Assembly (NCBI GenBank): GCA_006844605.1
Contig: SPJN01000007.1
Coordinates: 1 to 64,000, forward strand
DNA from: Hyphomicrobiales bacterium
Lineage (GTDB): Bacteria; Pseudomonadota; Alphaproteobacteria; SPJN01
Length of the DNA: 64,000 nucleotides
Reading direction: 5' to 3'
Below the pieces are notes generated by a model. It ran no database searches and was not told where the DNA came from. It saw nothing but the letters and a program-made list of their open reading frames with translations. Below are positions 38,799 through 47,095 of the stretch, in pieces; within the stretch, counting starts at the first letter, position 1; each line of letters begins with the position of its first letter. A program made the position numbers and the translations under genes.

Positions 38799-39296
38799 AT
38801 GAAAGATAATTTGGTCGAAACGCTAATCGGTGCCGCTGTCCTGGCGGTTGCCGGGCTGTTTTTCATGTTTGCCTATAATACCGCCAATGTGTCATCCGGC
38901 GGTGATACGATTGATCTGACCGCGCGTTTCCAGAACGCAACCGGCATTGCGGCTGGCACGGATGTGCGTATGGCCGGCATTAAGGTCGGCACAGTTGTGT
39001 CAACCGAATTGGACAGCGCCACCTATCAGGCGGTCGTCAAATTCTCGGTCGATAAGGCGATTGAAGTGCCCGAGGACAGCTCGCTGTCAATTGCCAGCGA
39101 AGGGTTGCTTGGCGGCTCATATTTATCGCTGGAGCCGGGCGGGTCATTCGATCTGTTGGCCAGTGGGGACGAGGTTGAGTATACCCAAGGTTATGTCGAT
39201 CTGATGGGCCTGATCGGGCAGGCTGTGTTCTCCTTCACCAGTGACGAAGGCGACGGTTCTGCCGAAGGTGATGCCAGTGGCACTGACGCGCCATAA
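38799..39296 (+). CDS. mlaD: Outer-membrane lipid asymmetry protein MlaD (MCE family)
   Basis: MlaD is the hexameric MCE component of the Mla phospholipid-transport system. The 165-residue protein has an N-terminal membrane anchor (LIGAAVLAVAGLFFMFAYN) and one MCE domain with FQNATGIAAGTDVRMAGIKVG, then the EGLLGGSYLSLEPG strand. The hydrophilic acidic tail DEGDGSAEGDASGTD is short. I take the ATG at 38799, because MKDNLVETLIG is the usual start for this subfamily; an ATG at 38733 would add 22 atypical residues. mlaE and mlaF are not in the window, so the gene is separated from the rest of its operon, as is common in alphaproteobacteria. Confidence 0.9.
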   Translation: MKDNLVETLIGAAVLAVAGLFFMFAYNTANVSSGGDTIDLTARFQNATGIAAGTDVRMAGIKVGTVVSTELDSATYQAVVKFSVDKAIEVPEDSSLSIASEGLLGGSYLSLEPGGSFDLLASGDEVEYTQGYVDLMGLIGQAVFSFTSDEGDGSAEGDASGTDAP

Positions 39297-39921
39297 ACTA
39301 ACGCTTTTGATGGCTTTGTTTGCTGTGCCTGTGATGGCGCAGGATGACGATGCTGACTTTTTCGATTCGCTCGATGCCTTTATCCCGGCTGAACAACAGC
39401 AGTCTGGCGATGACGCCGGTGGGAATGATATTGGCGAGGGCGAAGACGTTGATGGGGGCGAAGACATTGACGATGGCAAAGACGCCGCGCCAGAAGACCC
39501 CTTTGGCGGTGATTTGAATGATCTTTTATCCGGTGATGGTGAACAGCTGCGTGCGCCCGCGGGTCTGACAGTTGGGCTGCGTGGCCTTGATAAGGTGACG
39601 GGCCGCACAACAGAATTTGATGTGCCTGTTAATATGCCTGTTTCGTTCGGCGCGCTGACGATTGTTGCGCGCTACTGCGAAAAGGCCCCCGCTGAAGAAA
39701 CCCCCGAAGTATCCGCCTTCCTGCAAATTGATGCTCGCAACAATGTGGGCGAGGTGGCGCGCGCCTTTTCAGGGTGGATGTTTGCCTCAAGCCCCGCATT
39801 GTCGGCACTTGAACACCCGGTTTACGATGTTTGGGTGATGGATTGCAAAACCGTTGCCCCATCCAATGATGACGGCGCGGCAGTGAACGATGCTGACGCG
39901 GCCAATACAGGCGCCAACTGA
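39271..39921 (+). CDS. DUF2155 domain-containing periplasmic protein
   Basis: A 216-residue protein with a signal peptide (LTRHKLTLLMALFAVPVMAQ). A very acidic, low-complexity linker follows (about residues 24-90, rich in Asp, Glu and Gly) and then the DUF2155 domain: LRGLDKVTGRTTEFDVPV, FGALTIVARYCEKAP, and AFSGWMFASSPALSALEHP, ending at VWVMDCK. Function is unknown. The start is uncertain: ATG 39271 is used here, GTG 39277 has better ribosome-binding spacing. The 5' end overlaps mlaD by 26 bases. The 3' end overlaps the convergent aat gene by 100 bases. Confidence 0.83.
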   Translation: MPVALTRHKLTLLMALFAVPVMAQDDDADFFDSLDAFIPAEQQQSGDDAGGNDIGEGEDVDGGEDIDDGKDAAPEDPFGGDLNDLLSGDGEQLRAPAGLTVGLRGLDKVTGRTTEFDVPVNMPVSFGALTIVARYCEKAPAEETPEVSAFLQIDARNNVGEVARAFSGWMFASSPALSALEHPVYDVWVMDCKTVAPSNDDGAAVNDADAANTGAN

Positions 39922-40505
39922 TCAAGATAGGCGTCCTGGGGCATTTCAACGGCCCCGAACTGCCCCAAATGATCCGTAAAAAATTGTGTATCCAACAGCT
40001 GATAGTGGCCGATCTTCAATCGTGCAATCAAATGCATGAGGGCGATTTTGCTGGCATCTGTTTGGGTGGAAAACATGCTTTCACCAAAAAATGCCGCGCC
40101 GATAGACACGCCATAAAGCCCGCCGATAAGCTCATCATCAAGCGACCAAACCTCAACCGAATGGGCATGGCCGACCTTATGCAGGGCGCAATAGCCGTCA
40201 ATAATTTCCTGATTGATCCATGTACTGGGGCGGATGGGCCGTTCTGCGGCGCAGGCGCGCATGACAGGTTCAAAACACGCATCTGTCGTGACGCGCACCT
40301 TATCCTGCCTGATCGTGCGTGCCAGCCGTTTGGGGCAATGCACAATATCAAGCGGCAATAGCCCCCGACGCTTAGGCTCAACCCAAAACACATCCGGGTC
40401 ATCGGCGGCATCAGCCATGGGAAATACGCCCATGCTATACGCCTTGATCAGCAATGCCGGTGTCAGGGACGGTCGACGGGTTGGGTGGTCATGCCTGTCA
40501 GACAT
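39822..40505 (-). CDS. aat: Leucyl/phenylalanyl-tRNA--protein transferase
   Basis: Aat adds Leu or Phe to proteins with N-terminal Lys or Arg, marking them for ClpAP through the N-end rule. The 227-residue sequence has YSMGVFPMADAADDPDVFWVEP in the N-terminal region (residues 23-44), RPSTWINQEIIDGYCALHKVGHAHSVEVW in the middle, and GGLYGVSIGAAFFGESMFS, the family signature. The last 33 codons lie opposite the DUF2155 gene, an unusually long convergent overlap. It follows accC by 14 bases and probably belongs to the aroQ-accB-accC-aat transcript. Confidence 0.95.
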   Translation of the reverse strand: MSDRHDHPTRRPSLTPALLIKAYSMGVFPMADAADDPDVFWVEPKRRGLLPLDIVHCPKRLARTIRQDKVRVTTDACFEPVMRACAAERPIRPSTWINQEIIDGYCALHKVGHAHSVEVWSLDDELIGGLYGVSIGAAFFGESMFSTQTDASKIALMHLIARLKIGHYQLLDTQFFTDHLGQFGAVEMPQDAYLDQLAPVLAASASFTAAPSSLDGATVLQSITQTS

Positions 40506-40519
40506 GGCGCGCGCTTTGC

Positions 40520-41860
40520 CTATTTAAGGCCCAGATGGCGTTCCAGCCAATGGATATTGTAATCACCTGTTTGAATGGCAGGCTGGTTCAACAAATCCAT
40601 ATGCAGCGGAATGGTGGTGCTGATACCATCAACCACAAACTCGTCCAATGCCCGACGCAACCGCATCAGACATTCTTCGCGGGTTTTGCCATGCACGATC
40701 AGCTTGGCAATCATGCTGTCATAATAGGGCGGAATGGCATAACCGGTATAGCAGGCTGAATCGACACGAATGCCAAGGCCGCCGGGCGTATGATACAGCC
40801 CGATGGTGCCCGGACTGGGCACAAAGGTTTCAGGGTGTTCTGCATTGATGCGGCATTCAATGGCATGGCCCTCAAACGTGATGTCTTCTTGTGTGAAGGA
40901 CAGCTTTTCACCATTGGCAACGCGGATTTGTTCCTGCACCAGATCAATGCCGGTAATCGCCTCCGTCACAGGATGTTCAACCTGTAGACGCGTGTTCATT
41001 TCAATGAAATAGAACTCGCCATTTTCATACAGAAATTCGATCGTCCCGGCACCCAGATAGCCCAATTCCCGGACAGCAGTGGCAACGCGCGTGCCGATTT
41101 CGGCCCGTTCGTCTGCGCTTAATGCGGGAGAGGGTGCCTCTTCAAGGACCTTTTGATGACGCCGCTGCAAGGAACAATCGCGTTCCCCCAGATGGACCAC
41201 ATTGCCGTGGCTATCTGCCATGACCTGAATTTCGATATGGCGCGGTTCGCCCAGATATTTTTCAACATACACCGCATCATCACCAAACGCGGCGCGCGCT
41301 TCTGATTTTGCGGTGCTGATGGCTTCGCCCAAATCAGCAGCCGTCTCGGCAACTTTCATGCCGCGACCACCGCCGCCTGAGGCAGCCTTGATCAAAACCG
41401 GATAACCCATTTCCGCGGCCAAACCGGAAATTTCGCCCTCGCTTGTGACCGCACCTTCAGAGCCGGGCACAACCGGCACGCCAAGGCGGCGCATGGCCTG
41501 TTTGGCGGCGATCTTGTCGCCCATCATGTTGATGTGGTCTGACGTCGGGCCAATAAAGGTGATGCCATGTTCTGTCACGATTTCAGCAAAACGGGCATTT
41601 TCTGACAAGAAGCCATAACCGGGGTGAATAGCCTCGGCCCCGGTGATTTCAGCCGCAGTCAAAATCGCGGGCACATTCAGATAGGAGTCTGCCGCAGCAG
41701 GCGGGCCAAGGCAGACACTTTCATCGGCAAGGCGCACATGCATCGCATCGGCATCGGCTGTGGAGTGGACGGCAACGGTGCCAATGCCCATTTCCTTACA
41801 CGCCCGTATAACACGCAAGGCGATCTCTCCACGATTGGCAATCAGAATTTTTTTGAACAT
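40520..41860 (-). CDS. accC: Acetyl-CoA carboxylase biotin carboxylase subunit
   Basis: AccC carboxylates biotin on AccB using ATP and bicarbonate, the first step of fatty-acid synthesis. The 446-residue protein has the N-terminal KILIANRGEIALRVIRACKE, HPGYGFLSENARFAE, the glycine-rich ATP-grasp loop KAASGGGGRGM, the ERDCSLQRRHQKVLEEAPSP segment and the active-site EMNTRLQVEHPVTEAITG. All are split over standard spacing. accB lies 14 bases upstream, the classic pair. Confidence 0.98.
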   Translation of the reverse strand: MFKKILIANRGEIALRVIRACKEMGIGTVAVHSTADADAMHVRLADESVCLGPPAAADSYLNVPAILTAAEITGAEAIHPGYGFLSENARFAEIVTEHGITFIGPTSDHINMMGDKIAAKQAMRRLGVPVVPGSEGAVTSEGEISGLAAEMGYPVLIKAASGGGGRGMKVAETAADLGEAISTAKSEARAAFGDDAVYVEKYLGEPRHIEIQVMADSHGNVVHLGERDCSLQRRHQKVLEEAPSPALSADERAEIGTRVATAVRELGYLGAGTIEFLYENGEFYFIEMNTRLQVEHPVTEAITGIDLVQEQIRVANGEKLSFTQEDITFEGHAIECRINAEHPETFVPSPGTIGLYHTPGGLGIRVDSACYTGYAIPPYYDSMIAKLIVHGKTREECLMRLRRALDEFVVDGISTTIPLHMDLLNQPAIQTGDYNIHWLERHLGLK

Positions 41861-41874
41861 GTGTGTTGCCAGCC

Positions 41875-42384
41875 TTATTCGGCGATAATGACAAGGGTTT
41901 CACCGAATTCAACCGGCTGTGAATCGTCCACCAAAATCGCAACCACCTTGCCAGAACACGGCGAAGGAATGGCGTTCATGGTTTTCATCGCTTCAACAAT
42001 CAGCAACGTTTGTCCTTCGGACACCTGATCACCGACCGAGATAAACTTGTCGGCATCCGGTTCAGGTTGCAGATAGGCCGTTCCCACCATCGGGGCGGTA
42101 ATTTTTGTCCCCGCAGGACCCGCATCGCCAGCGTCCGCAGTGCCATCAGCCGCCGGCGCGGCCCCCGCAGTTGCCGCAGGTGCTGCGGCAGGCGCAGCAA
42201 CAGGTGCGGCGGCAACGGCGCCACCACCGACCATTGTTACGTCAGGTGCGTCCTTGGCGATACGCAGGGTGATATCGTCCTGTTCGATATAAATTTCGGT
42301 AAGGTCATTCTTGGCAAGAATGTCTGCCAGTCGCCGCACATATGCAGCGTCGATCATCGGTGATTTCGTGCCTGAATCTGACAT
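41875..42384 (-). CDS. accB: Acetyl-CoA carboxylase biotin carboxyl carrier protein
   Basis: AccB carries biotin between the carboxylase and transferase sites. The 169-residue protein has a short N-terminal helix domain (VRRLADILAKNDLTEIYIE), a flexible Ala/Pro-rich linker (residues about 60-100), and a biotinyl domain with the target lysine in VEAMKTMNAI. The ATG at 42384 (MSDSGTK) is chosen since the upstream AGGGATGGGG region serves as a ribosome-binding site; longer in-frame starts at 42393 and 42435 would overlap it. Between aroQ and accC, the usual alphaproteobacterial order. Confidence 0.95.
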   Translation of the reverse strand: MSDSGTKSPMIDAAYVRRLADILAKNDLTEIYIEQDDITLRIAKDAPDVTMVGGGAVAAAPVAAPAAAPAATAGAAPAADGTADAGDAGPAGTKITAPMVGTAYLQPEPDADKFISVGDQVSEGQTLLIVEAMKTMNAIPSPCSGKVVAILVDDSQPVEFGETLVIIAE

Positions 42385-42497
42385 TGGCCCCATCCCTAAA
42401 TGGTTGATTTTCGCGTCGCAAAAACGACTCAGCAAATTTAGTCGCTATCCTGCCGCGTTATGTGACAATGGGCAAGACTTGCCCGCCTGCTAATCCG

Positions 42498-42938
42498 TTA
42501 TTTTGACAGGATTTCTGCCATCCCGTCCATCGCCAGCTGATATCCCTGTGCGCCCAGCCCACAAATGACCCCACGGGCAAGGGGGGAGACATAGGATTTA
42601 TGCCGGAAACTTTCCCGCGCATAAATATTGCTGAGGTGAACTTCGATTATTGGCTTATCAACCGCGCTTAACGCGTCGAATATGGCGATAGATGTGTGGG
42701 TGAAGGCACCCAGATTGACGATCAACCCGGCGGCCTTTTCCCGTGCCTGATGGCACAGGTCCACCAACTCGCCCTCATGATTGGATTGATGGAAGCTGAT
42801 CTTCAAGCCATGACTGGACGCGCGGTCCCCAACCATGCGTTCAATGTCCGCAAGGGTGGTCGTGCCATAGATTTCAGGTTCCCGCTGGCCCAGCAGGTTC
42901 AAATTGGGGCCGTTCAGAACGTATATCAGCTTGCTCAT
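42498..42938 (-). CDS. aroQ: Type II 3-dehydroquinate dehydratase
   Basis: AroQ dehydrates 3-dehydroquinate in the shikimate pathway. The 146-residue sequence has the type II motifs VLNGPNLNLLGQREPEIYG (with the catalytic Tyr after the lid Arg), SNHEGELVD, NLGAFTHTSIA and EVHLSNIYARE. It heads the aroQ-accB-accC-aat cluster. Upstream, where many alphaproteobacteria have the dsbA-like and M48 genes, there is instead a plus-strand thiSG-acyltransferase pair. Confidence 0.97.
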   Translation of the reverse strand: MSKLIYVLNGPNLNLLGQREPEIYGTTTLADIERMVGDRASSHGLKISFHQSNHEGELVDLCHQAREKAAGLIVNLGAFTHTSIAIFDALSAVDKPIIEVHLSNIYARESFRHKSYVSPLARGVICGLGAQGYQLAMDGMAEILSK

Positions 42939-43125
42939 AATCTTATCCTCTTACCGAGTCTTCCTATCGCTTGCAGCGTGTGGGGGCAAGTCTTTTAGCA
43001 TCGCAAGAAAGGCAGTTTTATGTGCCTGATTTTTGTGATGTGCGGTTGCGAATAGGGACAGCCCGGCGCATTATGCGCGTCTATTCGATATGCCTATTTG
43101 CGTTTGTTCAGGAGTCTTACGTCCT

Positions 43126-44136
43126 ATGACCGTCACCATCAATGGCGAAGTGCACGAGGTTGGCCCCATCGGTTCTGTTGCCGGGCTGCTGGCCCATCTT
43201 GAAATCACTGAGGGCAAAATTGCCGTTGAACGCAATCTTGAGATTGTGCCCCGGTCGCAATATGCCTCAACCCCGGTGCTTGAGGGGGACAAGTTTGAAA
43301 TCGTCCACTTTATCGGCGGCGGCGAAGGGCCGGCAGAAGGCCAATCCAGTGCGGATGCCAATGACGAAGACGACTTTTTTGAGGTTGCCGGGCGGCGCTT
43401 CAACTCGCGGCTTTTGGTGGGCACCGGTAAATATAAGGACTTTGAAGAAACCGCCATTGCGATTGAGGCGTCGGGCGCAGAGATTGTCACAGTCGCTGTG
43501 CGCCGGGTGAATGTGACCGACCCCAAGGCACCGATGCTGGTGGATTATGTCGACCCCAAGAAATACACCTACTTGCCCAACACCGCTGGCTGTTACACCG
43601 CCGATGACGCTGTACGTACTTTGCGGCTTGCGCGGGAGGCAGGGGGCTGGGATTTGGTCAAGCTTGAGGTGCTGGGCAACCACGCAACGCTTTACCCAAA
43701 TATGATAGAAACATTGGCGGCTGCAGAAACCCTGTTGAAAGAAGATTTCAAGGTTATGGTCTATTGCAGTGACGACCCCATCATGGCCCACAGGCTTGAA
43801 GAAATGGGCTGTCACGCCATCATGCCATTGGCGGCCCCCATCGGGTCGGGGCTGGGTGTGCAGAACCCCGTAACGATCCGGCTGATCAAGGAAGCGGCCA
43901 ATGTGCCGGTGCTGGTTGATGCCGGTGTTGGTACGGCGTCCGATGCCGCCGTTGCGATGGAATTGGGGTGTGATGGCGTGTTGATGAACACCGCAATTGC
44001 CGAAGCGAAAGACCCAATATTGATGGCGCAGGCGATGAAGCACGCCGTTATTGCCGGACGGCAGGCCTATCGCGCCGGGCGGATGCCGCGCAAGATGTAT
44101 GCTGATCCGTCATCGCCACTTGGCGGATTGATTTAG
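43126..44136 (+). CDS. thiSG: Fused sulfur-carrier ThiS / thiazole synthase ThiG
   Basis: Residues 1-66 are ThiS, a ubiquitin-like sulfur carrier ([12 protein letters not shown] to VHFIGGG); residues 85-336 are ThiG, which makes the thiazole phosphate of thiamine. ThiG features are [22 protein letters not shown], the Schiff-base lysine in [10 protein letters not shown] (Lys179), and [15 protein letters not shown]. ThiS normally ends with Gly-Gly, whose carboxylate becomes a thiocarboxylate; here the glycines (64-66) run into an acidic 18-residue linker, so processing, or another sulfur route, would be required. An AGGAG lies 11 bases before the ATG. Fusions of this type are known in some alphaproteobacteria. 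thiF, thiO and thiE are not in the window, and I see no TPP riboswitch upstream. Confidence 0.92.
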   Translation: MTVTINGEVHEVGPIGSVAGLLAHLEITEGKIAVERNLEIVPRSQYASTPVLEGDKFEIVHFIGGGEGPAEGQSSADANDEDDFFEVAGRRFNSRLLVGTGKYKDFEETAIAIEASGAEIVTVAVRRVNVTDPKAPMLVDYVDPKKYTYLPNTAGCYTADDAVRTLRLAREAGGWDLVKLEVLGNHATLYPNMIETLAAAETLLKEDFKVMVYCSDDPIMAHRLEEMGCHAIMPLAAPIGSGLGVQNPVTIRLIKEAANVPVLVDAGVGTASDAAVAMELGCDGVLMNTAIAEAKDPILMAQAMKHAVIAGRQAYRAGRMPRKMYADPSSPLGGLI

Positions 44137-44155
44137 TCGCCTGTCGGTGGGGACA

Positions 44156-46264
44156 ATGCAACATCGGGTTGAGGTGGATGGCCTGCGCGCCTTTGCGGTG
44201 CTGCCGGTTATGTTTTTTCACGCCGGGTTTGGGTGGATCAGTGGCGGTTTCATCGGCGTTGACATTTTCTTTGTGATCAGCGGATTTCTGATTACCGCCA
44301 TCATTCAAAAGGAATTGTCACAAAGCAGGTTCACGCTTGTTGGGTTTTATGAACGCCGCGCGCGACGCATTTTGCCTGCGTTGTTTGTAACGCTGCTGCT
44401 TTGCCTGCCATTCGCATGGTGGCTGATGGATGTGGCGCAATTTTACAGCTTTGGCAAAAGCCTGATTGCGGTTGTTCTGTTCATTGCCAATTTCTTCTTT
44501 GGGGTGGAGGCGAATTACTTCGCCCCGTCAGCAGAGTTGATGCCGCTGCTGCATATGTGGAGCCTTGCCGTAGAAGAACAATTCTATGTCGTCTTCCCGT
44601 TATTGATGATTGTGCTGGCGCGCATTGGTGTCACGGGCGGGGGTGTGTCAGGTGGGGGCACATCAGGCGGGAGTGTAACGCGCGGCCGCTTGTTGGTTGC
44701 TATATTGGCTGGCATTGCGCTGATCACATTTGGTGTGACGGTTTATATGTCCACCGTCAGCCCGGTCATGAATTTTTACTGGCCGGTGGGCCGGGCATGG
44801 GAATTGCTGGCAGGGGCGATTGCCGCGTTGTTATATCGGCGCGCCGAAACAAAAACAGCATTACAGGAAGGGGCAGCATTTTTGGGCATCACCCTTGTGA
44901 TCGGGGCGATGTTTTTGCTGACACCTGAATTGCGGTTGCCGTCTGAATATTCACTTCCCGCGGTTGTGGGCACGGTGTTGATTTTGGTCGCTGCAGACAA
45001 TCGCACAATAGTGGGGCGGTTTTTGTCTTGGCGGCCCTTCGTTGAAATTGGCCTGATCAGTTACAGTGCCTATCTGTTGCATCAACCTGTGTTTGCCTTT
45101 GCCCGGCTATATCTGGGGATGGAGCCACCGGTCATTGTCGCTGTGGCGTTGTTGGGTTTAACGCTGGTTTTGGCGCGGCTGTCCTGGCAATTGGTTGAAG
45201 AACCGGTGCGCCATAAACAGGGGCGGTTCTACCCCTCCCGCAATGCGTTGTTCGCTTGCAGTGCCGTGTTGATAGGGGCATTCGGCGTGACTGGATGGGC
45301 ATTTGCGAAAACCGATATTGCCGCAACCCGCGTGTCACCGGACATGGTGCAGGCGCTTGAGATGCGCAAGGGCGTTAGACGATTTGTGAAGGACTGCCAA
45401 TACGCGGCATTGTCCTATGACTTCAAGGTTCCTGAAACATTGGCTGATCATTGCTTTGGCCCAATTCCCGATACAGAAATTGTTGACGGGCAGGGCGGCG
45501 AACATGCAGCACCCTTTGCCATGATCATTGGTGATAGTTTCGCCGGGGTGATGGCTGATCAGACGATGGACATGTTGGCCAGTCGTGGGTGGCGTAGCGC
45601 CCGCATGACTGTGCCGGGGTGTGCGTCATTTCCCGGCTTTCGTTTGGACCGGGATCGGTTGCAATGTGATCGATCGTTTGAACGGCTTTTCAAGATCATA
45701 CAGCAGCAAAAGCCTGATTTGTTGATCGTGATCAATCGCTATAATTATCTGTTCAACAACACCCCGTTTGACAATGGCGAGGGCGGGCATGAAAAGCATG
45801 GCCCCTTTGGTCAATATTCGCATGACCCCGTGGGGCCAGATCATCGGGTGGCGCAACGTGGTGCAAAAATTGTTGATGATGGGATGGCGCAATTGCGGTC
45901 AGTTGTGCCACACATTGCCTTGATCTACCCGATCCCTGAGGCAGGCTGGAATGTGCCTTACCTCTATGCGCGTCAGGTGGCGCGCGGAGTTTATTCTGGG
46001 GCGATCAGCACATCCTATGACCTTTACAGGGCGCGGAACGGCGCTGCGATTGCGGTGCTTGACCGTCAAATTTCAGCGCAGGTGATCAAGGTTGATCCCG
46101 CGCCATTGTTTTGCGGCCTGCCCGGCCATGATGACAGGTGCCTGAACAGTCTTGGTGACAGGGTGTTCTATGGTGATTCAAATCATCTGTCGGACATCGG
46201 CGTGGCGAAAGTCGTTGATCTTTTGCGCGCACAATTGCCCGCCATTAGGCGCCCGACTGATTAG
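44156..46264 (+). CDS. OafA-type acyltransferase with C-terminal SGNH domain (second copy)
   Basis: A 702-residue membrane protein with the same design as the gene at 32028: acyltransferase-3 domain (VEVDGLRAFAVLPVMFFHAG, FIGVDIFFVISGFLI, HMWSLAVEEQFYVVFP) in residues 1-350 and an SGNH-like domain with IIGDSFAGVMADQ and a C-terminal YGDSNHLSDIG. It likely acylates a surface glycan. A glycine-rich insertion made of imperfect 15-base repeats (TGGGVSGGGTSGGSV, about 44630-44680) sits in a loop after the VEEQF motif. The ATG at 44156 is preceded by GGTGGGG; a GTG at 44147 is possible. Base composition is like that of the neighbours, unlike the other copy. Confidence 0.92.
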   Translation: MQHRVEVDGLRAFAVLPVMFFHAGFGWISGGFIGVDIFFVISGFLITAIIQKELSQSRFTLVGFYERRARRILPALFVTLLLCLPFAWWLMDVAQFYSFGKSLIAVVLFIANFFFGVEANYFAPSAELMPLLHMWSLAVEEQFYVVFPLLMIVLARIGVTGGGVSGGGTSGGSVTRGRLLVAILAGIALITFGVTVYMSTVSPVMNFYWPVGRAWELLAGAIAALLYRRAETKTALQEGAAFLGITLVIGAMFLLTPELRLPSEYSLPAVVGTVLILVAADNRTIVGRFLSWRPFVEIGLISYSAYLLHQPVFAFARLYLGMEPPVIVAVALLGLTLVLARLSWQLVEEPVRHKQGRFYPSRNALFACSAVLIGAFGVTGWAFAKTDIAATRVSPDMVQALEMRKGVRRFVKDCQYAALSYDFKVPETLADHCFGPIPDTEIVDGQGGEHAAPFAMIIGDSFAGVMADQTMDMLASRGWRSARMTVPGCASFPGFRLDRDRLQCDRSFERLFKIIQQQKPDLLIVINRYNYLFNNTPFDNGEGGHEKHGPFGQYSHDPVGPDHRVAQRGAKIVDDGMAQLRSVVPHIALIYPIPEAGWNVPYLYARQVARGVYSGAISTSYDLYRARNGAAIAVLDRQISAQVIKVDPAPLFCGLPGHDDRCLNSLGDRVFYGDSNHLSDIGVAKVVDLLRAQLPAIRRPTD

Positions 46265-46312
46265 GTCGTTTCGGCAAATGCAGGGCATTGTTGTTATGTG
46301 TCCCGGACGTCC

Positions 46313-47071
46313 TTATTGGGCGCGCGCATCCTTGATAGCCGCACGAAAATCATCAATCGGTAGGGCGCCACGCAAAATTGTATCCCCAACGATAAAGCCG
46401 GGCGTACCGCGAATGCCCAAGCCGACTGCTAATTGTTGATTGCGGGTCAGGGCTGCTTCAATATCTTTGTCCTGCATACGCTTTGCCAGTTTTGCAGCGT
46501 CCATCCCGGCGGCTGTCGCCATTTCAAATATGCGCCCTTCCGAAAGGGTGCCACGCGCCATCATTAGATTGTTGTGAAACTCAAAATATTTGCCTTGGTC
46601 AATCGCGGCAAGGGCGGCCTTGGCTGCCAGCCCTGATTCTTCGGACAGGATCGGTAGCTCCATCATGACAAAGCGCAGGTTCTTGTCGTCTTCCAACAGT
46701 TCCAAAACGGTCGCCAGCGCCTTTTTGCAATAGCCGCATTTGTAGTCGAAAAACTCATAAATTGTGACGTCGCCATCTGGGTTCCCGGCAACATAGGTCA
46801 GCGGGTCGTCCGCAAATTGCAGGTTCATTGCCGCAATCAGGTCACGCTGCTGGCGTTGTTCCATCGCCTGTTGGCGGTTTTGCAGAACTTCCAACGCCTC
46901 AACAATCACTTCGGGGTTGTTGACCAGATAATCACGAACCCATTTTTCAACAGTGGGTCGATCCGGATTGGCTGTGGTGTCATCGGCGGCCCTTGTGGCA
47001 GTCGTTGTAAGCGGCAGGGCAAGGGAAACAAGTATAAGGGCGCTCAAAGCGAGGCCGAAAAGGCGGGTCAT
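46313..47071 (-). CDS. DsbA-family thiol-disulfide protein (ScsC-like)
   Basis: A 252-residue exported protein: signal peptide (LFGLALSALILVSLALPLT, cleavage near TRAADD), an N-terminal helical region of about 60 residues with NNPEVIVEALEVLQNRQQ, then a DsbA-type thioredoxin fold with the active-site CGYC in EFFDYKCGYCKKA and the cis-proline loop RGTPGFIVG. The N-terminal helix resembles the oligomerisation stalk of ScsC/BdbD-like proteins, suggesting an isomerase rather than a simple oxidase; this is inference. It sits just downstream of the M48 protease gene on the same strand, so both probably act on envelope proteins. Confidence 0.88.
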   Translation of the reverse strand: MTRLFGLALSALILVSLALPLTTTATRAADDTTANPDRPTVEKWVRDYLVNNPEVIVEALEVLQNRQQAMEQRQQRDLIAAMNLQFADDPLTYVAGNPDGDVTIYEFFDYKCGYCKKALATVLELLEDDKNLRFVMMELPILSEESGLAAKAALAAIDQGKYFEFHNNLMMARGTLSEGRIFEMATAAGMDAAKLAKRMQDKDIEAALTRNQQLAVGLGIRGTPGFIVGDTILRGALPIDDFRAAIKDARAQ

Positions 47072-47095
47072 AATGATCCTCGATTAATGGCGTGA

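Noticed and set aside
42939-43125. TPP riboswitch before thiSG
   Set aside because: The conserved CTGAGA and ACCTGATCTGGATAATGCCAGC-type elements of the THI box are absent.
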